Numbered from the stretch's first letter, positions 25,892 through 35,416 are shown. The stretch: DNA of 36,752 nt from Planctomycetia bacterium (GCA_026400935.1 JAPLNX010000171.1:1-36752), one strand, 5' to 3'. The notes: a model not told the origin generated them from the letters alone. Numbers and translations are program-made.

Positions 25892-26890
25892 CTAAAAGCG
25901 ACGGACCGCCTCATCGTGATTTGCCGCTGTATTCATTGTTCGGTCGCTATCCGAGACCTCCGAAATTTGAGTCATCACCATATCGATCGCCTGAAGTCCG
26001 TCGTCCGAGAGATAGCTCCCAGTAATAACCAAAGCGTAGTCGCCTTTTATTGCTGCCCAATAAGTCATCCCAGCTTCAGTGTCGCCCCAAGGACGTTTGA
26101 ATGACACACGATCAAAAACAAGTCCAGCGATTTTTGATGATGGTCCCTTCGTAATCTCCCTTGGTCCGTCGGGGCGATTCTTCAAGGTCAACAGCAGCTT
26201 GGTTAGATAGTCTGCACCTGAGGTAATGGTCTTGAACTTCGGAAGCGACTCCACCATGAACGCTAAACTCGCATATTTCGTCGGCGTCTCTTCTGATGTC
26301 TTGGCAATGGTCAACAAAACCCAATCCTGAGAGGCATTTCCAGCAGACTTAACTGCCGCCTGCGTCCTCATTTTTGATGTGACGTCGCTCCAGTCATCAC
26401 TGTATTGGACTCGAAATCCAAAGTTGTAATTCACATAACTTCCAGGCTCAGAAATGCCGTCGATTTTTGTGGCATCGATCCGTTGTGATTTTTGCGATTG
26501 GAAAAAGTAGGCCACGGCAAAAAAACAAACGAACGCCGTTAGGAATTGCTGCCTACGTTTGCTGCTGTCAGTTGAGTTGATGACAAACTTTTTCTTCCAA
26601 ACAAAGCTGGCAACAAGCAAAGCGACGGGCATGCTGACGGTATAGACGGCATCAAACCAATGGCCACGACTCAATGCGTCTAACGCTGGAAACGACATCA
26701 ACATCACCGCAAGTAGCAGCAACTTGCGTGTGCGATTGAGCGATGGCGTCGGCGGCTCTCCAAACTGCATCCTGGAAGTTCCACCATCGGCTGTCGGAGC
26801 CTCAGCAAGTTGTTCCCCGCAGTGCCGGCAGAAGAGGCCCGGCTTCGACGGCAGTTCCATTTGGCAGTGATGGCAAGATTGTCGGCTCAT
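25892..26890 (-). CDS. Zinc-ribbon membrane protein with PsbP-like C-terminus, function unknown
   Basis: This 332-residue protein begins with a four-Cys zinc ribbon (C6-x2-C9, C21-x2-C24), then about 40 polar residues. Three hydrophobic segments follow within about residues 55-145 (LLLLAVMLMSFPALDALS, VYTVSMPVALLVASFVW, FLTAFVCFFAVAYFF). The last 180 residues are soluble, and their opening (NYNFGFRVQYSDDWSDV) resembles the PsbP / DUF1795 class of small secreted domains. I do not recognise a function; such proteins are common in planctomycetes. The start is fixed by a full AAGGAGG 9 bases before the ATG at 26890; an open extension to 26926 would run into a hairpin. It follows the 727-residue protein on the same strand. 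Confidence 0.8.
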   Translation of the reverse strand: MSRQSCHHCQMELPSKPGLFCRHCGEQLAEAPTADGGTSRMQFGEPPTPSLNRTRKLLLLAVMLMSFPALDALSRGHWFDAVYTVSMPVALLVASFVWKKKFVINSTDSSKRRQQFLTAFVCFFAVAYFFQSQKSQRIDATKIDGISEPGSYVNYNFGFRVQYSDDWSDVTSKMRTQAAVKSAGNASQDWVLLTIAKTSEETPTKYASLAFMVESLPKFKTITSGADYLTKLLLTLKNRPDGPREITKGPSSKIAGLVFDRVSFKRPWGDTEAGMTYWAAIKGDYALVITGSYLSDDGLQAIDMVMTQISEVSDSDRTMNTAANHDEAVRRF

Positions 26891-26899
26891 TACAGAAAT

Positions 26900-26906
26900 C
26901 CTCCTT
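26900..26906 (-). promoter_or_regulatory. Full-consensus Shine-Dalgarno of the zinc-ribbon gene
   Basis: The minus strand reads AAGGAGG with 9 bases to the ATG at 26890. It is the strongest ribosome site noticed in the window and decides the start. Confidence 0.85.
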
Positions 26907-26920
26907 GAATTTGATTGCTG

Positions 26921-26945
26921 AGCCACAAGCTGGAAGCTTGGGGCT
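26921..26945. repeat. Near-perfect palindrome between two same-strand genes
   Basis: AGCCACAAGCT (26921-26931) and AGCTTGGGGCT (26935-26945) pair at 10 of 11 positions around a 3-base loop. The element starts 4 bases past the stop of the upstream 727-residue gene and may be a border repeat or a weak terminator. Confidence 0.55.
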
Positions 26946-26948
26946 ACG

Positions 26949-29132
26949 TTAGTCTTGGATGAGTGCTCCGCCCTTCTTTTCGAGGTGCAGGTGCCAGCGT
27001 TCGACGGCGACTCGGCGTTGGCCGGGGGGGTTGATGGGAGAGTATTCGTGTTTGAGGCCGGTTAGTTTTTGCACGTGCCAGAAGGCGAGTTCGCGGATCG
27101 CGATTTGTTCGCTTTCGAGCCAGTTTACCAGCATGTGTGATGTCGCGGCGTTCTTGGCGTCGTCGTGATTGAACCCCCACAGCAGTCGATAGACCGCTTC
27201 TGCTTCAGACGGGAGCAAGTGACGCGCGATCTCGGCTTTCAAGAGCTGTCGATTTTGGGGATCGACTGGCAGCCAGAGCCGCAGCCCAGCGATGGCTGCC
27301 AAGCGAGCTTCGCGGTGATCGGCGCTGAGCAACGCTTTAATCAGCGGTTGGTAGCTGTCCGTCAGCGAGAGGCATTTCACCGCAAGCTCAGAGATCGCTG
27401 GTCGCGGGCTATTGATGATTGCAGGAAGGCTCAGCAGCAACGCTTGGTTGATGTCGAACTCTTTCTCAAAGGTCGTGTTGTAGAGACGCTTTTGTTTCGA
27501 GGCGTATCGCTTCGGATCAGGTTCTAACCATTCGGGGGAAACCATCTGACTGGGGCGACCAATCTCGCTCGTCTTGATGTTCGCGGACGAGTCAGCGGTC
27601 ACCGCGACAAAGCCTTGTCCTTCGATTGTGACAGGCTTCCCTTCTGGCGGCGTCCAACGAACTATGCCGCGATTGACATGGAGTCCGGCGGTGAAGCCGG
27701 GGGCTTCAGGTTCGATTTCAAAATGAGTCGGTTCGCGACGGTGCATTTCCAGTCCACAGAGCGCGTCATCCGACATCAATTCAAGCAGATGCTGTTGTCC
27801 GCGCAATGCGATCGTGATTGCTAGAGCCTGCTTGTTCTCCGCTTTGGCAGCCTCGTCTGCTGGCAGCCGCTTGGTTTCAAAGATCAGCAGACCTTGCGAG
27901 ACATCGAACCCAAATGACGCCTTGTCGGTCGCTTCGAGCGACGTCACGGCTGAGCCGCCAATCAATGCCATCTGACACTCGTCATCGCCGATGATGAAGT
28001 CCGCACGGAACGGTTCCGGGCAAACGATGCGATCACCTGGCTTGATTTCCGAGCGACGCGGCATCGCGAAGAAGTCGTTCTTCGCGAGATCAAAATGCAG
28101 CAATACTCCCTCTTTTGAAACAGACAGAATCTTGCGAGCCGACAATGAGGGCGGACCCTCGGGATTGTTCGGCGCGGGAGGGTCTACGGTCTTTGGATTG
28201 CCCCGCTTGGAGGGAACACCGCCAACTGCATCAGGATTCGGTAGTTCTTCTCGGTGTATTGCACCGACCTTCGGCGGTTTCCCGACAACTCGATTTGCCT
28301 CGTCAATCGGTAGCTCATCGTCCGGCATTAATTCGGACTTCTTTGTGTTCCTTCCGACGATGGCCACATTCGACGCGATTTCGTTTGGTTCGATCTGTTG
28401 TCCCGCTGTCGCCCCTTGGCCTCGGGGCGGAACCTTTTCGTTAAGGAGATCAGCCTCAATGGCCGCGTCATCTTTTGAGGCGACTCCTTGAGAATTCACA
28501 CGCGCACCTCGAACAGTCGGGTCGTAGAGCAGCAATCCCAACCAACCGAAGATGATCAACGCGACCAGAACGAGCAATCCGGTTCGCCGCCACGAGGTCT
28601 TCGGCTTGAGGTAGTTGGGCAACGTGCGATCGAAAGCGTCGCTTTCAACGGAACTCAACGACGCGGCAAACGAAGGCTTCGGTCGCGAATCTGTTCCCAT
28701 CGAAATGGCGCCGGCCAAATCGCTGGCCGTCACGACATCACTCTTGGCAACCGGGCCGAGGGCATACATCCTCGCTCGCGTTTCCGAACGGACATCAACT
28801 GGCTCACCCAGCACCAGCGTCAAGATTTGGTGGCAGGCCGCGACCTCCGCCAGATGGATGTCGGAATCGAGGCAGATTTTTTCGACATCCGCGATCTCAC
28901 TCGGAGTCAGTTCATTATCGAGATACTCAGCCACAACGTTCGGCTCGATACCGGCGGCCTTGCCGAACAGGTCCGGAGCCGACAGACGTCGCCGACGCAT
29001 GACTTCTTTGATGCGATCGACCAACGCGGTCGCGTAATTACTTTCGGTCAGCTTTTGCCCCAGCTCCTTCGCCTGATCGGGCGGGAGCACGTCATCGAGA
29101 TACGCCAACAAAGTTCGCAGTGTCAGTCGCAT
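26949..29132 (-). CDS. Single-pass membrane protein with duplicated anti-sigma-like modules and a FecR-like part
   Basis: A 727-residue protein of a type common in planctomycetes and without an assigned function. Residues 9-45 and 67-103 look like two copies of one helical module: LLAYLDDVLPPDQAKEL and VAEYLDNELTPSEIADV each open with Y-L-D, an acidic residue, L-x-P, and are followed by a helix. The style resembles anti-sigma heads without zinc ligands. A membrane segment spans about 184-203. After a Pro/Asn-rich linker, roughly residues 330-560 contain glycine-turn beta segments (EIKPGDRIVC, IKTSEIGRP) that resemble FecR-type sensor domains. The C-terminal 150 residues are helical. The N-terminus would lie in the cytoplasm. 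The ATG has AGAGG 6-7 bases upstream. The zinc-ribbon gene follows on the same strand. Confidence 0.8.
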   Translation of the reverse strand: MRLTLRTLLAYLDDVLPPDQAKELGQKLTESNYATALVDRIKEVMRRRRLSAPDLFGKAAGIEPNVVAEYLDNELTPSEIADVEKICLDSDIHLAEVAACHQILTLVLGEPVDVRSETRARMYALGPVAKSDVVTASDLAGAISMGTDSRPKPSFAASLSSVESDAFDRTLPNYLKPKTSWRRTGLLVLVALIIFGWLGLLLYDPTVRGARVNSQGVASKDDAAIEADLLNEKVPPRGQGATAGQQIEPNEIASNVAIVGRNTKKSELMPDDELPIDEANRVVGKPPKVGAIHREELPNPDAVGGVPSKRGNPKTVDPPAPNNPEGPPSLSARKILSVSKEGVLLHFDLAKNDFFAMPRRSEIKPGDRIVCPEPFRADFIIGDDECQMALIGGSAVTSLEATDKASFGFDVSQGLLIFETKRLPADEAAKAENKQALAITIALRGQQHLLELMSDDALCGLEMHRREPTHFEIEPEAPGFTAGLHVNRGIVRWTPPEGKPVTIEGQGFVAVTADSSANIKTSEIGRPSQMVSPEWLEPDPKRYASKQKRLYNTTFEKEFDINQALLLSLPAIINSPRPAISELAVKCLSLTDSYQPLIKALLSADHREARLAAIAGLRLWLPVDPQNRQLLKAEIARHLLPSEAEAVYRLLWGFNHDDAKNAATSHMLVNWLESEQIAIRELAFWHVQKLTGLKHEYSPINPPGQRRVAVERWHLHLEKKGGALIQD

Positions 29133-29247
29133 GATCGGCCTCTTAGCACGGCAATTGAGCCGTGTGATCTTCGGAATCAGTCAGCATTCAGAAGAATAGA
29201 GGCGATCTAGTGGCGGTTTCGTACAACGATTTTGAATTTTGATTGAA

Positions 29248-29287
29248 AATTTGGAGTGCGGCGGTCAATGCCGCCGCACTCCAAATT
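29248..29287 (-). terminator. Terminator-like hairpin after the SNF2 helicase gene
   Basis: The 17-base arms (29248-29264 and 29271-29287) are perfectly complementary around the loop TCAATG. The hairpin begins 4 bases after the helicase stop codon and on the minus strand is followed by TTTTCAATCAAAATT, which is T-rich but interrupted. The core GTGCGGCGG/CCGCCGCAC is very stable. Confidence 0.8.
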
Positions 29288-29291
29288 GGCG

Positions 29292-32200
29292 TTAAGACAG
29301 CAGCATCTCCAAATCTTCTGCCGACAGGTCTTCCAACACGCTGCTGTTTTCTTGCAAGATCGCGTCGGCAAGGCCCTTCTTCTTCATTTGCAACTCGGCG
29401 ATTTTTTCTTCCACGGTGCCACGACAGATTAAGCGGTAAGCAAAAACCTGTTGCGTTTGTCCCAAGCGGTGAGCACGGTCGATGGCTTGGGCTTCGACGG
29501 CGGGATTCCACCAAGGATCGAGCAAGAAGACATAGTCTGCAGCCGTCAGGTTCAAACCGAGCCCGCCCGCCTTCAAGCTGATCAAGAACAGTGGGCAGTT
29601 CGGATCGTTTTGGAATCGTTCGACTGGCGTCTGGCGATCGCGCGTTTGGCCGTCGAGGTACTCGTAAATGATGCCACGTTGATCAAGATGATGTCGGACG
29701 ATCGACAACATGCTCGTGAACTGTGAGAAGACCAGCGTCTTGTGTTTCTCGTCGATCAATTCTTCAAGATGCGGTAGCAACACGTCGAGCTTTGCCGAAC
29801 CCTGTTGGATCTTTTCTTTGTTGAGCAACGCTGGGTGACAGGCCGCTTGCCGCAATCGCAACAGAGCTTCGAGCACGTGCATCTTCGATTTGGCCAAGCC
29901 CTGATCCTTGATCATGCCCAACAGCGATTGTCGGTAATGATCGCGCAGTTCGGCGTATTGCTGTTTCTGCTCGTCTCCCATTTCACAGAAGAGTGTTTGT
30001 TCGATCTTGTCGGGCAGATCGGACGCCACTTGCTGCTTCGTGCGTCGCAGAATGAACGGACGCAAGCCGCGTGCGAGCAACTCGCGAGATGCAGGGTTAT
30101 CTGCATCAGCAGCGTGTGTGCGGAACATCGAACTGCGTCCGAGCATGCTCGGGTTGAGGAATTCAAAGATCGACCACAAATCTCCCAAGTGGTTTTCGAT
30201 CGGCGTACCTGACAGCGCGAGTCGAAATCGTGCCTGCAACAAACGCGAGGCCTTCGCCACTTGTGACGCGGCGTTCTTAATTGTTTGTGCCTCGTCCAAC
30301 ACGACGTAATCAAACGCGCAATCTTTCAATTGCATGACGTCGCGTCGCAGAGTGCCATAGGTGGTGAGGATCACATCGAAGTTGCAAAATTCCGCTCGCA
30401 ACTCAGCACGATCCAGCCCCGCGTACTCCATGGCCTTCAGTTTCGGAGTGAACTTTGCGCACTCCTGAGCCCAGTTGAAGAGCAACGACTTTGGAACCAC
30501 GATCAGTGACGGACGCCGCTCCCCTTTTCCCTGAGTCTTCATCACGTTGACTCGTTCTTGCAGCACGGCCAGCATCTGCACGGTCTTTCCCAAACCCATG
30601 TCGTCTGCCAAGCAGCCACCGAATTTGAACTCTTGCAAGAACTTCAACCAGCCGACACCGTCACGCTGATAACCGCGCAATTCCCCTTTAAAGTGAGTCG
30701 GTTCTTCACACGTTGCCACGCCAGTGAATGAACGCAACCGGTCACGAAGTTCTGAGAACTGTGCATCGAAATCAACCATCGGTTGTGTGGCCAACAAGGC
30801 ATCCAGCAACCCGACTTGATGGGTCTCAAACCGCAGATGATCTCCATCGGTGACCCCCAAACCAGCAAGCATGCCGTATTGCTTGAGCCACTCTTCCGGG
30901 ATGATTCCCAGCGAGCCGTCATCAAGTCGCACCGTGGTGTCGCCGCGTGACAACGCCGCGAGCAACTCCGGAAAAGTCACTCGTCGACCACCAAAGTCCG
31001 CCTCACCATGTAGTTCAAACCAATCAACGTTTGAATGCACACGGAACTGCAACTGGCCCGCTTGCCAGACTTGGCGACCGTCCGCTTTGACGCCCCAGCC
31101 TTTCGGCATCAGGTCACGCACCGCAGGGCCAAGCCCGCGCGCCATGATCTCGACATCATGCACGCCGCGTCGCTTATCAATCAGCCGCTTGAACCCCGCC
31201 GCAGTGATCTGTCCCCACGCGAGTTCTTCAACTTGCCGATTGCGAATCAAGCAACGGCCCGCTTGTCGCTCAACGATCGCGCTTTGCGGACTGCTCGCGC
31301 GAACGAGCGTTCCGGCGTAATCAAACTGCACTTCGCCGCGCAGACGCTCTTGTTGCCAACGAGCACCCTTCGGCGTGTGAATCAAAAGTTGTGGAACCGG
31401 TATGACGCGGACCTCTTCCAATTTCAAAGTTTCAGGCAGGTCGAGACGCGGCGCGTTCGGCATGTCGAGAAGTCGATCGACGAGTTCTTCCTCTTCACCG
31501 TCCGGAACCGACAACGGCGGATTGCGGCGCAGCAACTCTGCCCATTCATTCTGTCCGACATCGGACCAACGACAGAGTCGATGCGTGACAACCGCTTCGA
31601 CGGTGACCGGTGCATCCACATTTGCCGCGGGAGCGGGGGGGCTTTTTCCGATCAGTTCAGACTTCTTCAACACGTTCGCATTGCGAGCCACTTCGGACTT
31701 TTCCAACGCTTCGGAAGTGAGCTTGTCGGCCTCTTCGTCTTGTCCAGAATCTTCGAGATCAAACTCACCCATGCGAGTGACTGTCGGCTTCACGTGAATT
31801 GGCAACAAAACCAACCCGCCCGGAACGACGAGTTCTGCCGATCCGACCGGAAGTGATTCGTCATCGCGCTGCCAACGTCCATCGAGTTGCCAACGTTGCT
31901 CCGCTTCGTTGGAGACAACGCTGACGATCAACTCCCAAGGCGGCCCCGCGTCCCAGACGATCGCGCGCGCGGACTCTTCCTCTTCGTTGTCTTCTTGGAA
32001 GCGAACTCGGCCTGTCGCGCAGATTTCCGGCAAGAGAATTTCCGCGAGGTCATACGGGACTCGGAACCGATTTGCCGCCGATTGCAGTTCGCTTTGTTGC
32101 GCGTACCACGACGAACGCTCCGCCACACCGCCGAGCAATGTCGCCAGAATGCGGCGATCTTCTTCCAGCGAGACATCCTCAAACCGATTTGGTCGGACTC

Positions 32201-32867
32201 GCAACGGCTTCAGTTTGCCCCAAGTTCCGTTTGTCCGCCGCTGACGTTGCACGAGGCCAACAACCAACAGCTTCTCGACCAACGATTGCTTCGCGTCGAT
32301 CTCGTAGAAAATCTCGACATCACGTAGTTCTGTCGTCGCACTGGCATCGCCCGCATCCATCGACGATCGCAAGCGGTTGAGCTGAGCTTCCCACTCACGA
32401 ATGCGTTCTTCAACAACGACCGCCGCCGGTTTCTTCTTACGGTTCAGCGAGACCGTGCGGACTGCGTCACCCGACGGAAATTCATCCCAGTCATCTTCGT
32501 CGCTATCCCAGTTGATCGTGCCATCTTCTTCGGTCACGAACGGTGGGTAGTAATTCACCTTCGAGCCGTCGTTGATATAGCCTGCCGACTCCGCTTGCAG
32601 GATCGTGGCCCAAACGTGCTTACACCGGACTTCGTGCGGGTTTCCGTTCCCCTTCGCGCACGAGCAAGTCATCAACAGCGCATCTTCTTTTCGGGTCAGT
32701 TGCGTCTGGAATTCGGTTCCATCCTGCACGACCCCGAACAATTCTTCGGCAGTCACTCGCGTGATCGCCACTCTCTCAGCTTTGACGTATGCCTGACCGC
32801 GAAAGCGAATATCGCCGCGGAATTTACTCTCCAACACTGTAGTCAACGACACAGACGGCTCCCTCAT
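29292..32867 (-). CDS. SNF2-family DNA helicase/ATPase with N-terminal SWIM zinc finger
   Basis: This protein of about 1190 residues is an ATP-driven DNA translocase. Counted from the upstream GTG at 32924, a SWIM zinc finger is at about 87-103 (C87-S-C89, then C101-K-H103). A long middle region with no clear domain follows, including a SNF2-associated beta-rich part. The SNF2 motor is C-terminal: motif I DDMGLGKT near 775, Walker B DEAQ near 878, SGTPIEN, and the helicase C lobe with LKAGGLGLNLTAAD and AIDRAHRLGQ. Bacterial members are poorly characterised, with roles proposed in transcription, recombination or defence. Starts at 32924 (GTG), 32921 (ATG) and 32867 (ATG) are all open and none has a good ribosome site; I give the last because the family similarity begins there. 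Confidence 0.92.
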   Translation of the reverse strand: MREPSVSLTTVLESKFRGDIRFRGQAYVKAERVAITRVTAEELFGVVQDGTEFQTQLTRKEDALLMTCSCAKGNGNPHEVRCKHVWATILQAESAGYINDGSKVNYYPPFVTEEDGTINWDSDEDDWDEFPSGDAVRTVSLNRKKKPAAVVVEERIREWEAQLNRLRSSMDAGDASATTELRDVEIFYEIDAKQSLVEKLLVVGLVQRQRRTNGTWGKLKPLRVRPNRFEDVSLEEDRRILATLLGGVAERSSWYAQQSELQSAANRFRVPYDLAEILLPEICATGRVRFQEDNEEEESARAIVWDAGPPWELIVSVVSNEAEQRWQLDGRWQRDDESLPVGSAELVVPGGLVLLPIHVKPTVTRMGEFDLEDSGQDEEADKLTSEALEKSEVARNANVLKKSELIGKSPPAPAANVDAPVTVEAVVTHRLCRWSDVGQNEWAELLRRNPPLSVPDGEEEELVDRLLDMPNAPRLDLPETLKLEEVRVIPVPQLLIHTPKGARWQQERLRGEVQFDYAGTLVRASSPQSAIVERQAGRCLIRNRQVEELAWGQITAAGFKRLIDKRRGVHDVEIMARGLGPAVRDLMPKGWGVKADGRQVWQAGQLQFRVHSNVDWFELHGEADFGGRRVTFPELLAALSRGDTTVRLDDGSLGIIPEEWLKQYGMLAGLGVTDGDHLRFETHQVGLLDALLATQPMVDFDAQFSELRDRLRSFTGVATCEEPTHFKGELRGYQRDGVGWLKFLQEFKFGGCLADDMGLGKTVQMLAVLQERVNVMKTQGKGERRPSLIVVPKSLLFNWAQECAKFTPKLKAMEYAGLDRAELRAEFCNFDVILTTYGTLRRDVMQLKDCAFDYVVLDEAQTIKNAASQVAKASRLLQARFRLALSGTPIENHLGDLWSIFEFLNPSMLGRSSMFRTHAADADNPASRELLARGLRPFILRRTKQQVASDLPDKIEQTLFCEMGDEQKQQYAELRDHYRQSLLGMIKDQGLAKSKMHVLEALLRLRQAACHPALLNKEKIQQGSAKLDVLLPHLEELIDEKHKTLVFSQFTSMLSIVRHHLDQRGIIYEYLDGQTRDRQTPVERFQNDPNCPLFLISLKAGGLGLNLTAADYVFLLDPWWNPAVEAQAIDRAHRLGQTQQVFAYRLICRGTVEEKIAELQMKKKGLADAILQENSSVLEDLSAEDLEMLLS

Positions 32868-33071
32868 TGCAAGTCGCAATTCGACTTGTCTGCACCGAAA
32901 CCCTCTCGCCTCAACCGTCATCACCCAACGGCCGAATTATCCATCGACGGGGACTCGCGCGCAGGGGGCGAAGCTAGCGGATGCCGCTCGCGGTGGGTAG
33001 GCCGATCATAAGGATTGAAGCAAACTTCATGAAAACCGACTCATCGCTCAATGGTCATTCGCCGCTGGAAC

Positions 33072-33950
33072 TCAGTGTGATTGCGCTCGATGAGTATGGT
33101 CTTGGATCAATCTCACATTCGGACGTTGGATCAACCTTAACTCCGCACGTACACACGGGTGATCGGACGCGCCGACGTCTCGGATTTCGGCGTGCATGGG
33201 CATCAGTCCGCGGACAATGATCCAGTCGATGTGATCTTCGGTTGGCTTGGCAGCAGACAAGGCATCCACGACGCCGCGAGTTGCTAGCAGTCGCTGGAGC
33301 GTCGGATCGTCCTCACGTGTGTTGAGATCGCCCATCAATAAAGCGGGTTCATCGAGCGACAAGAACAATTCGCAGACTATTTCTAATTGCCGCGAGCGGT
33401 CTCGCGTCGAATCAATATGCACCGCCATCAAGTGGACGACTTGACCGTTCCAAAGAATGCTCGTCAGTGTGGCGTTGCGATAACGTTTGCGCTGCGTGCC
33501 TGGCAGCGGAATACGAACGACGTTCGTCAGATCGAGTCGGCTCAATAATCCATTACCAAAGCGATCGAACCAGCCGATCTGCTCAGACGGAGCGAACAAC
33601 GAATCCATCTTCAGAATTCGTCCAATTTCCTCCGCTTGATCAGGCTGCCAAGCGAACCAATCGCTGCGAACTTCGTTAAGGCCGACAATGTCCAGATCCT
33701 CCAGGCAACTGGCTGTCTTCGTTAGGTCGCGTCGCCCATTTCGACCTTTGCCCCCATGAATATTGAACGTGCCGATTCGCAATACAGAGTTGCCATCCAT
33801 CGGCTTATTGGTGTCCGCGTTGCGGTTCACGCGATGCAGAACCAGCGTTTCATGAGGAGATACTGGGGAATGGTTGAATTGTACCGCGCCGATGATCGTC
33901 AGCGGTACGGTCAGGGCGAGTAAAATCAACTTGGTCCTTCGAGCACGCAT
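33072..33950 (-). CDS. Secreted or membrane-anchored endonuclease/exonuclease/phosphatase-family protein
   Basis: This 292-residue protein has the EEP (DNase I-like) fold. An N-terminal hydrophobic segment (residues about 7-23, LILLALTVPLTIIGAV) after a basic start acts as a signal peptide or anchor, so the domain lies outside the cytoplasm. The active-site set is present: N63 (GTFNIHGG), E93 (LNEVRSD), a His in AVHIDSTRD, the DLN pair in MGDLNTRED, and the final SDH (GASDHPC). The closing HIDWIIVRG block is typical of the family. The substrate may be nucleic acid, a phospholipid headgroup or another phosphodiester; the sequence does not decide. The ATG has only a distant AGGGA. It lies upstream of the helicase on the same strand, with a 147-base gap containing a small hairpin near 32973-32990. 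Confidence 0.9.
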   Translation of the reverse strand: MRARRTKLILLALTVPLTIIGAVQFNHSPVSPHETLVLHRVNRNADTNKPMDGNSVLRIGTFNIHGGKGRNGRRDLTKTASCLEDLDIVGLNEVRSDWFAWQPDQAEEIGRILKMDSLFAPSEQIGWFDRFGNGLLSRLDLTNVVRIPLPGTQRKRYRNATLTSILWNGQVVHLMAVHIDSTRDRSRQLEIVCELFLSLDEPALLMGDLNTREDDPTLQRLLATRGVVDALSAAKPTEDHIDWIIVRGLMPMHAEIRDVGASDHPCVRAELRLIQRPNVRLIQDHTHRAQSH

Positions 33951-34186
33951 TTTGAAAGCAGTTCCCTATTCACCAGAGTGATCGGCATGCCAAACGCTTG
34001 TATGAGGAACTCAGCGAAAGGGTCAATTCGTGACCGCTCAACAGCAAATCCTGACGCAGCGAACCCCGTCGCTTGCGAGCCGTTCGTTTCGATGTCAACA
34101 TGCCTGCCCAATCGAGTTACGACGACTCGGTTGACTTGCCATGACCGGTTTTGCCCTGTGATAGAGCGGGGTGACGTCTGCTCAAC

Positions 34187-34190
34187 GGAG
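34187..34190 (+). promoter_or_regulatory. Shine-Dalgarno that sets the RNase D start
   Basis: GGAG lies 8 bases before the ATG at 34199, while the two in-frame GTG codons at 34190 and 34193 overlap or touch it. This selects the ATG. Confidence 0.75.
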
Positions 34191-34198
34191 TGGTGCGG

Positions 34199-35407
34199 AT
34201 GCCTGAGGAGACACAGCTTCTGATCGAAGAGCAAAGTTCGTTTGACGAACTTTGCGAACACATTCGCTCAGTGGGCGTCGTCGCTTTCGATACAGAATTC
34301 GTCTCCGAGCATACTTATTTGCCGGAACTCTGCTTGCTCCAATTGGCGACACCCGAACGATCTGTCGCAGTCGATCCGTATCGCGTTCGAGATCTTTCGG
34401 CGTGGTGGAACATCATGGCCGACGACCAGACGACTGTGATTGTTCACGCGGGACGTGAAGAGATTCGCTTTTGCCTCAACCACGGCGGCTGTCGTCCGCA
34501 ACGCTTGGTCGATACGCAATTGGCAGAAGGATTGCGAAGCACGACATACCCGGTCGGATACGAGTCGCTCGTGTCACGCATTCTCGGACGTAAGCTCAGC
34601 CAGCATCAAACGCGAACCGACTGGCGACGTCGCCCGCTTTCGCCCGAACAATTGGAATATGCTGTCGATGATGTGCGGCACTTGATTGACGTTTGGAAGA
34701 AACAGCAGACATCGCTCAAGCGACTCAAACGCTACGAATGGGCCGAAGCGGAATTCATTCGGCTGGTCGATGACTTGGAGTCAGAACGGAACGATGAAAG
34801 CTGGCGAAAACTCGGCGGCCTGCAAAAGTTGAAGCCGCGGCAATTGGCGGTCGCTCGCGAACTGTTTCAATGGCGCGAACGAGAAGCAACGACGAAGGAT
34901 CAGCCAATCCGCCGGATCTTGCGAGACGACTTGATCGTGGACCTCGCATTGCGTCAGCCGAAAACCGCTGATGCAGTCCTTGCCACTCGCGACATGAATC
35001 GCCCCGGCTTCAAGAAGCACGTGAATGAGCTCGCCGCGTGCATTGAACGAGGTCTCGAATTACCTGATTCGCAGCTTCCGAAGCCGATGCCGATTCCAGA
35101 ATCGAGTTCCGAAGACCACATCCTCAGCAAGCTGCTGCAGATCGTTTTGGCAAATCGCTGTTCTGAGATGAAGGTCGCTCTGAGTCTTGTAGGCACGACG
35201 GCTGACCTAAAGAACCTCGTCCGTTGGCACACAAAGAAAAACTCAAAACAGCCGCCGCCGCGACTCGCTCAAGGCTGGCGTGCCGAAGTCTGCGGCGACC
35301 TCTTGGCGGATGTCCTCGATGGCAAAGTCAGCTTCCGAGTCGGTGACCGCAACAGCGACCACCCGCTTGTCTTCGAGACGATCGAAACGCTCGTTGCGAC
35401 GGAGTAG
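34199..35407 (+). CDS. rnd: Ribonuclease D-like 3'-5' exonuclease with HRDC domain
   Basis: This 402-residue protein has a DEDD-type exonuclease domain followed by an HRDC helical domain, the layout of RNase D, which trims the 3' ends of tRNA precursors and other small RNAs. Exo I is D31-T-E33. Exo II reads H83-A-G-R-E-E88, so the usual Asp of HAGxxD is Glu. The VDTQ Asp follows at 105. Exo III is Y154-x3-D158 (YAVDDVRHL), which places it in the DEDDy subgroup. The HRDC domain is at about residues 210-285 (ARELFQWREREATTKDQPIRR in outline). GTG codons at 34190 and 34193 are in frame, but the ribosome site favours the ATG at 34199. It is transcribed divergently from the EEP-family gene. Confidence 0.93.
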   Translation: MPEETQLLIEEQSSFDELCEHIRSVGVVAFDTEFVSEHTYLPELCLLQLATPERSVAVDPYRVRDLSAWWNIMADDQTTVIVHAGREEIRFCLNHGGCRPQRLVDTQLAEGLRSTTYPVGYESLVSRILGRKLSQHQTRTDWRRRPLSPEQLEYAVDDVRHLIDVWKKQQTSLKRLKRYEWAEAEFIRLVDDLESERNDESWRKLGGLQKLKPRQLAVARELFQWREREATTKDQPIRRILRDDLIVDLALRQPKTADAVLATRDMNRPGFKKHVNELAACIERGLELPDSQLPKPMPIPESSSEDHILSKLLQIVLANRCSEMKVALSLVGTTADLKNLVRWHTKKNSKQPPPRLAQGWRAEVCGDLLADVLDGKVSFRVGDRNSDHPLVFETIETLVATE

Positions 35408-35416
35408 CCCCTCAGA

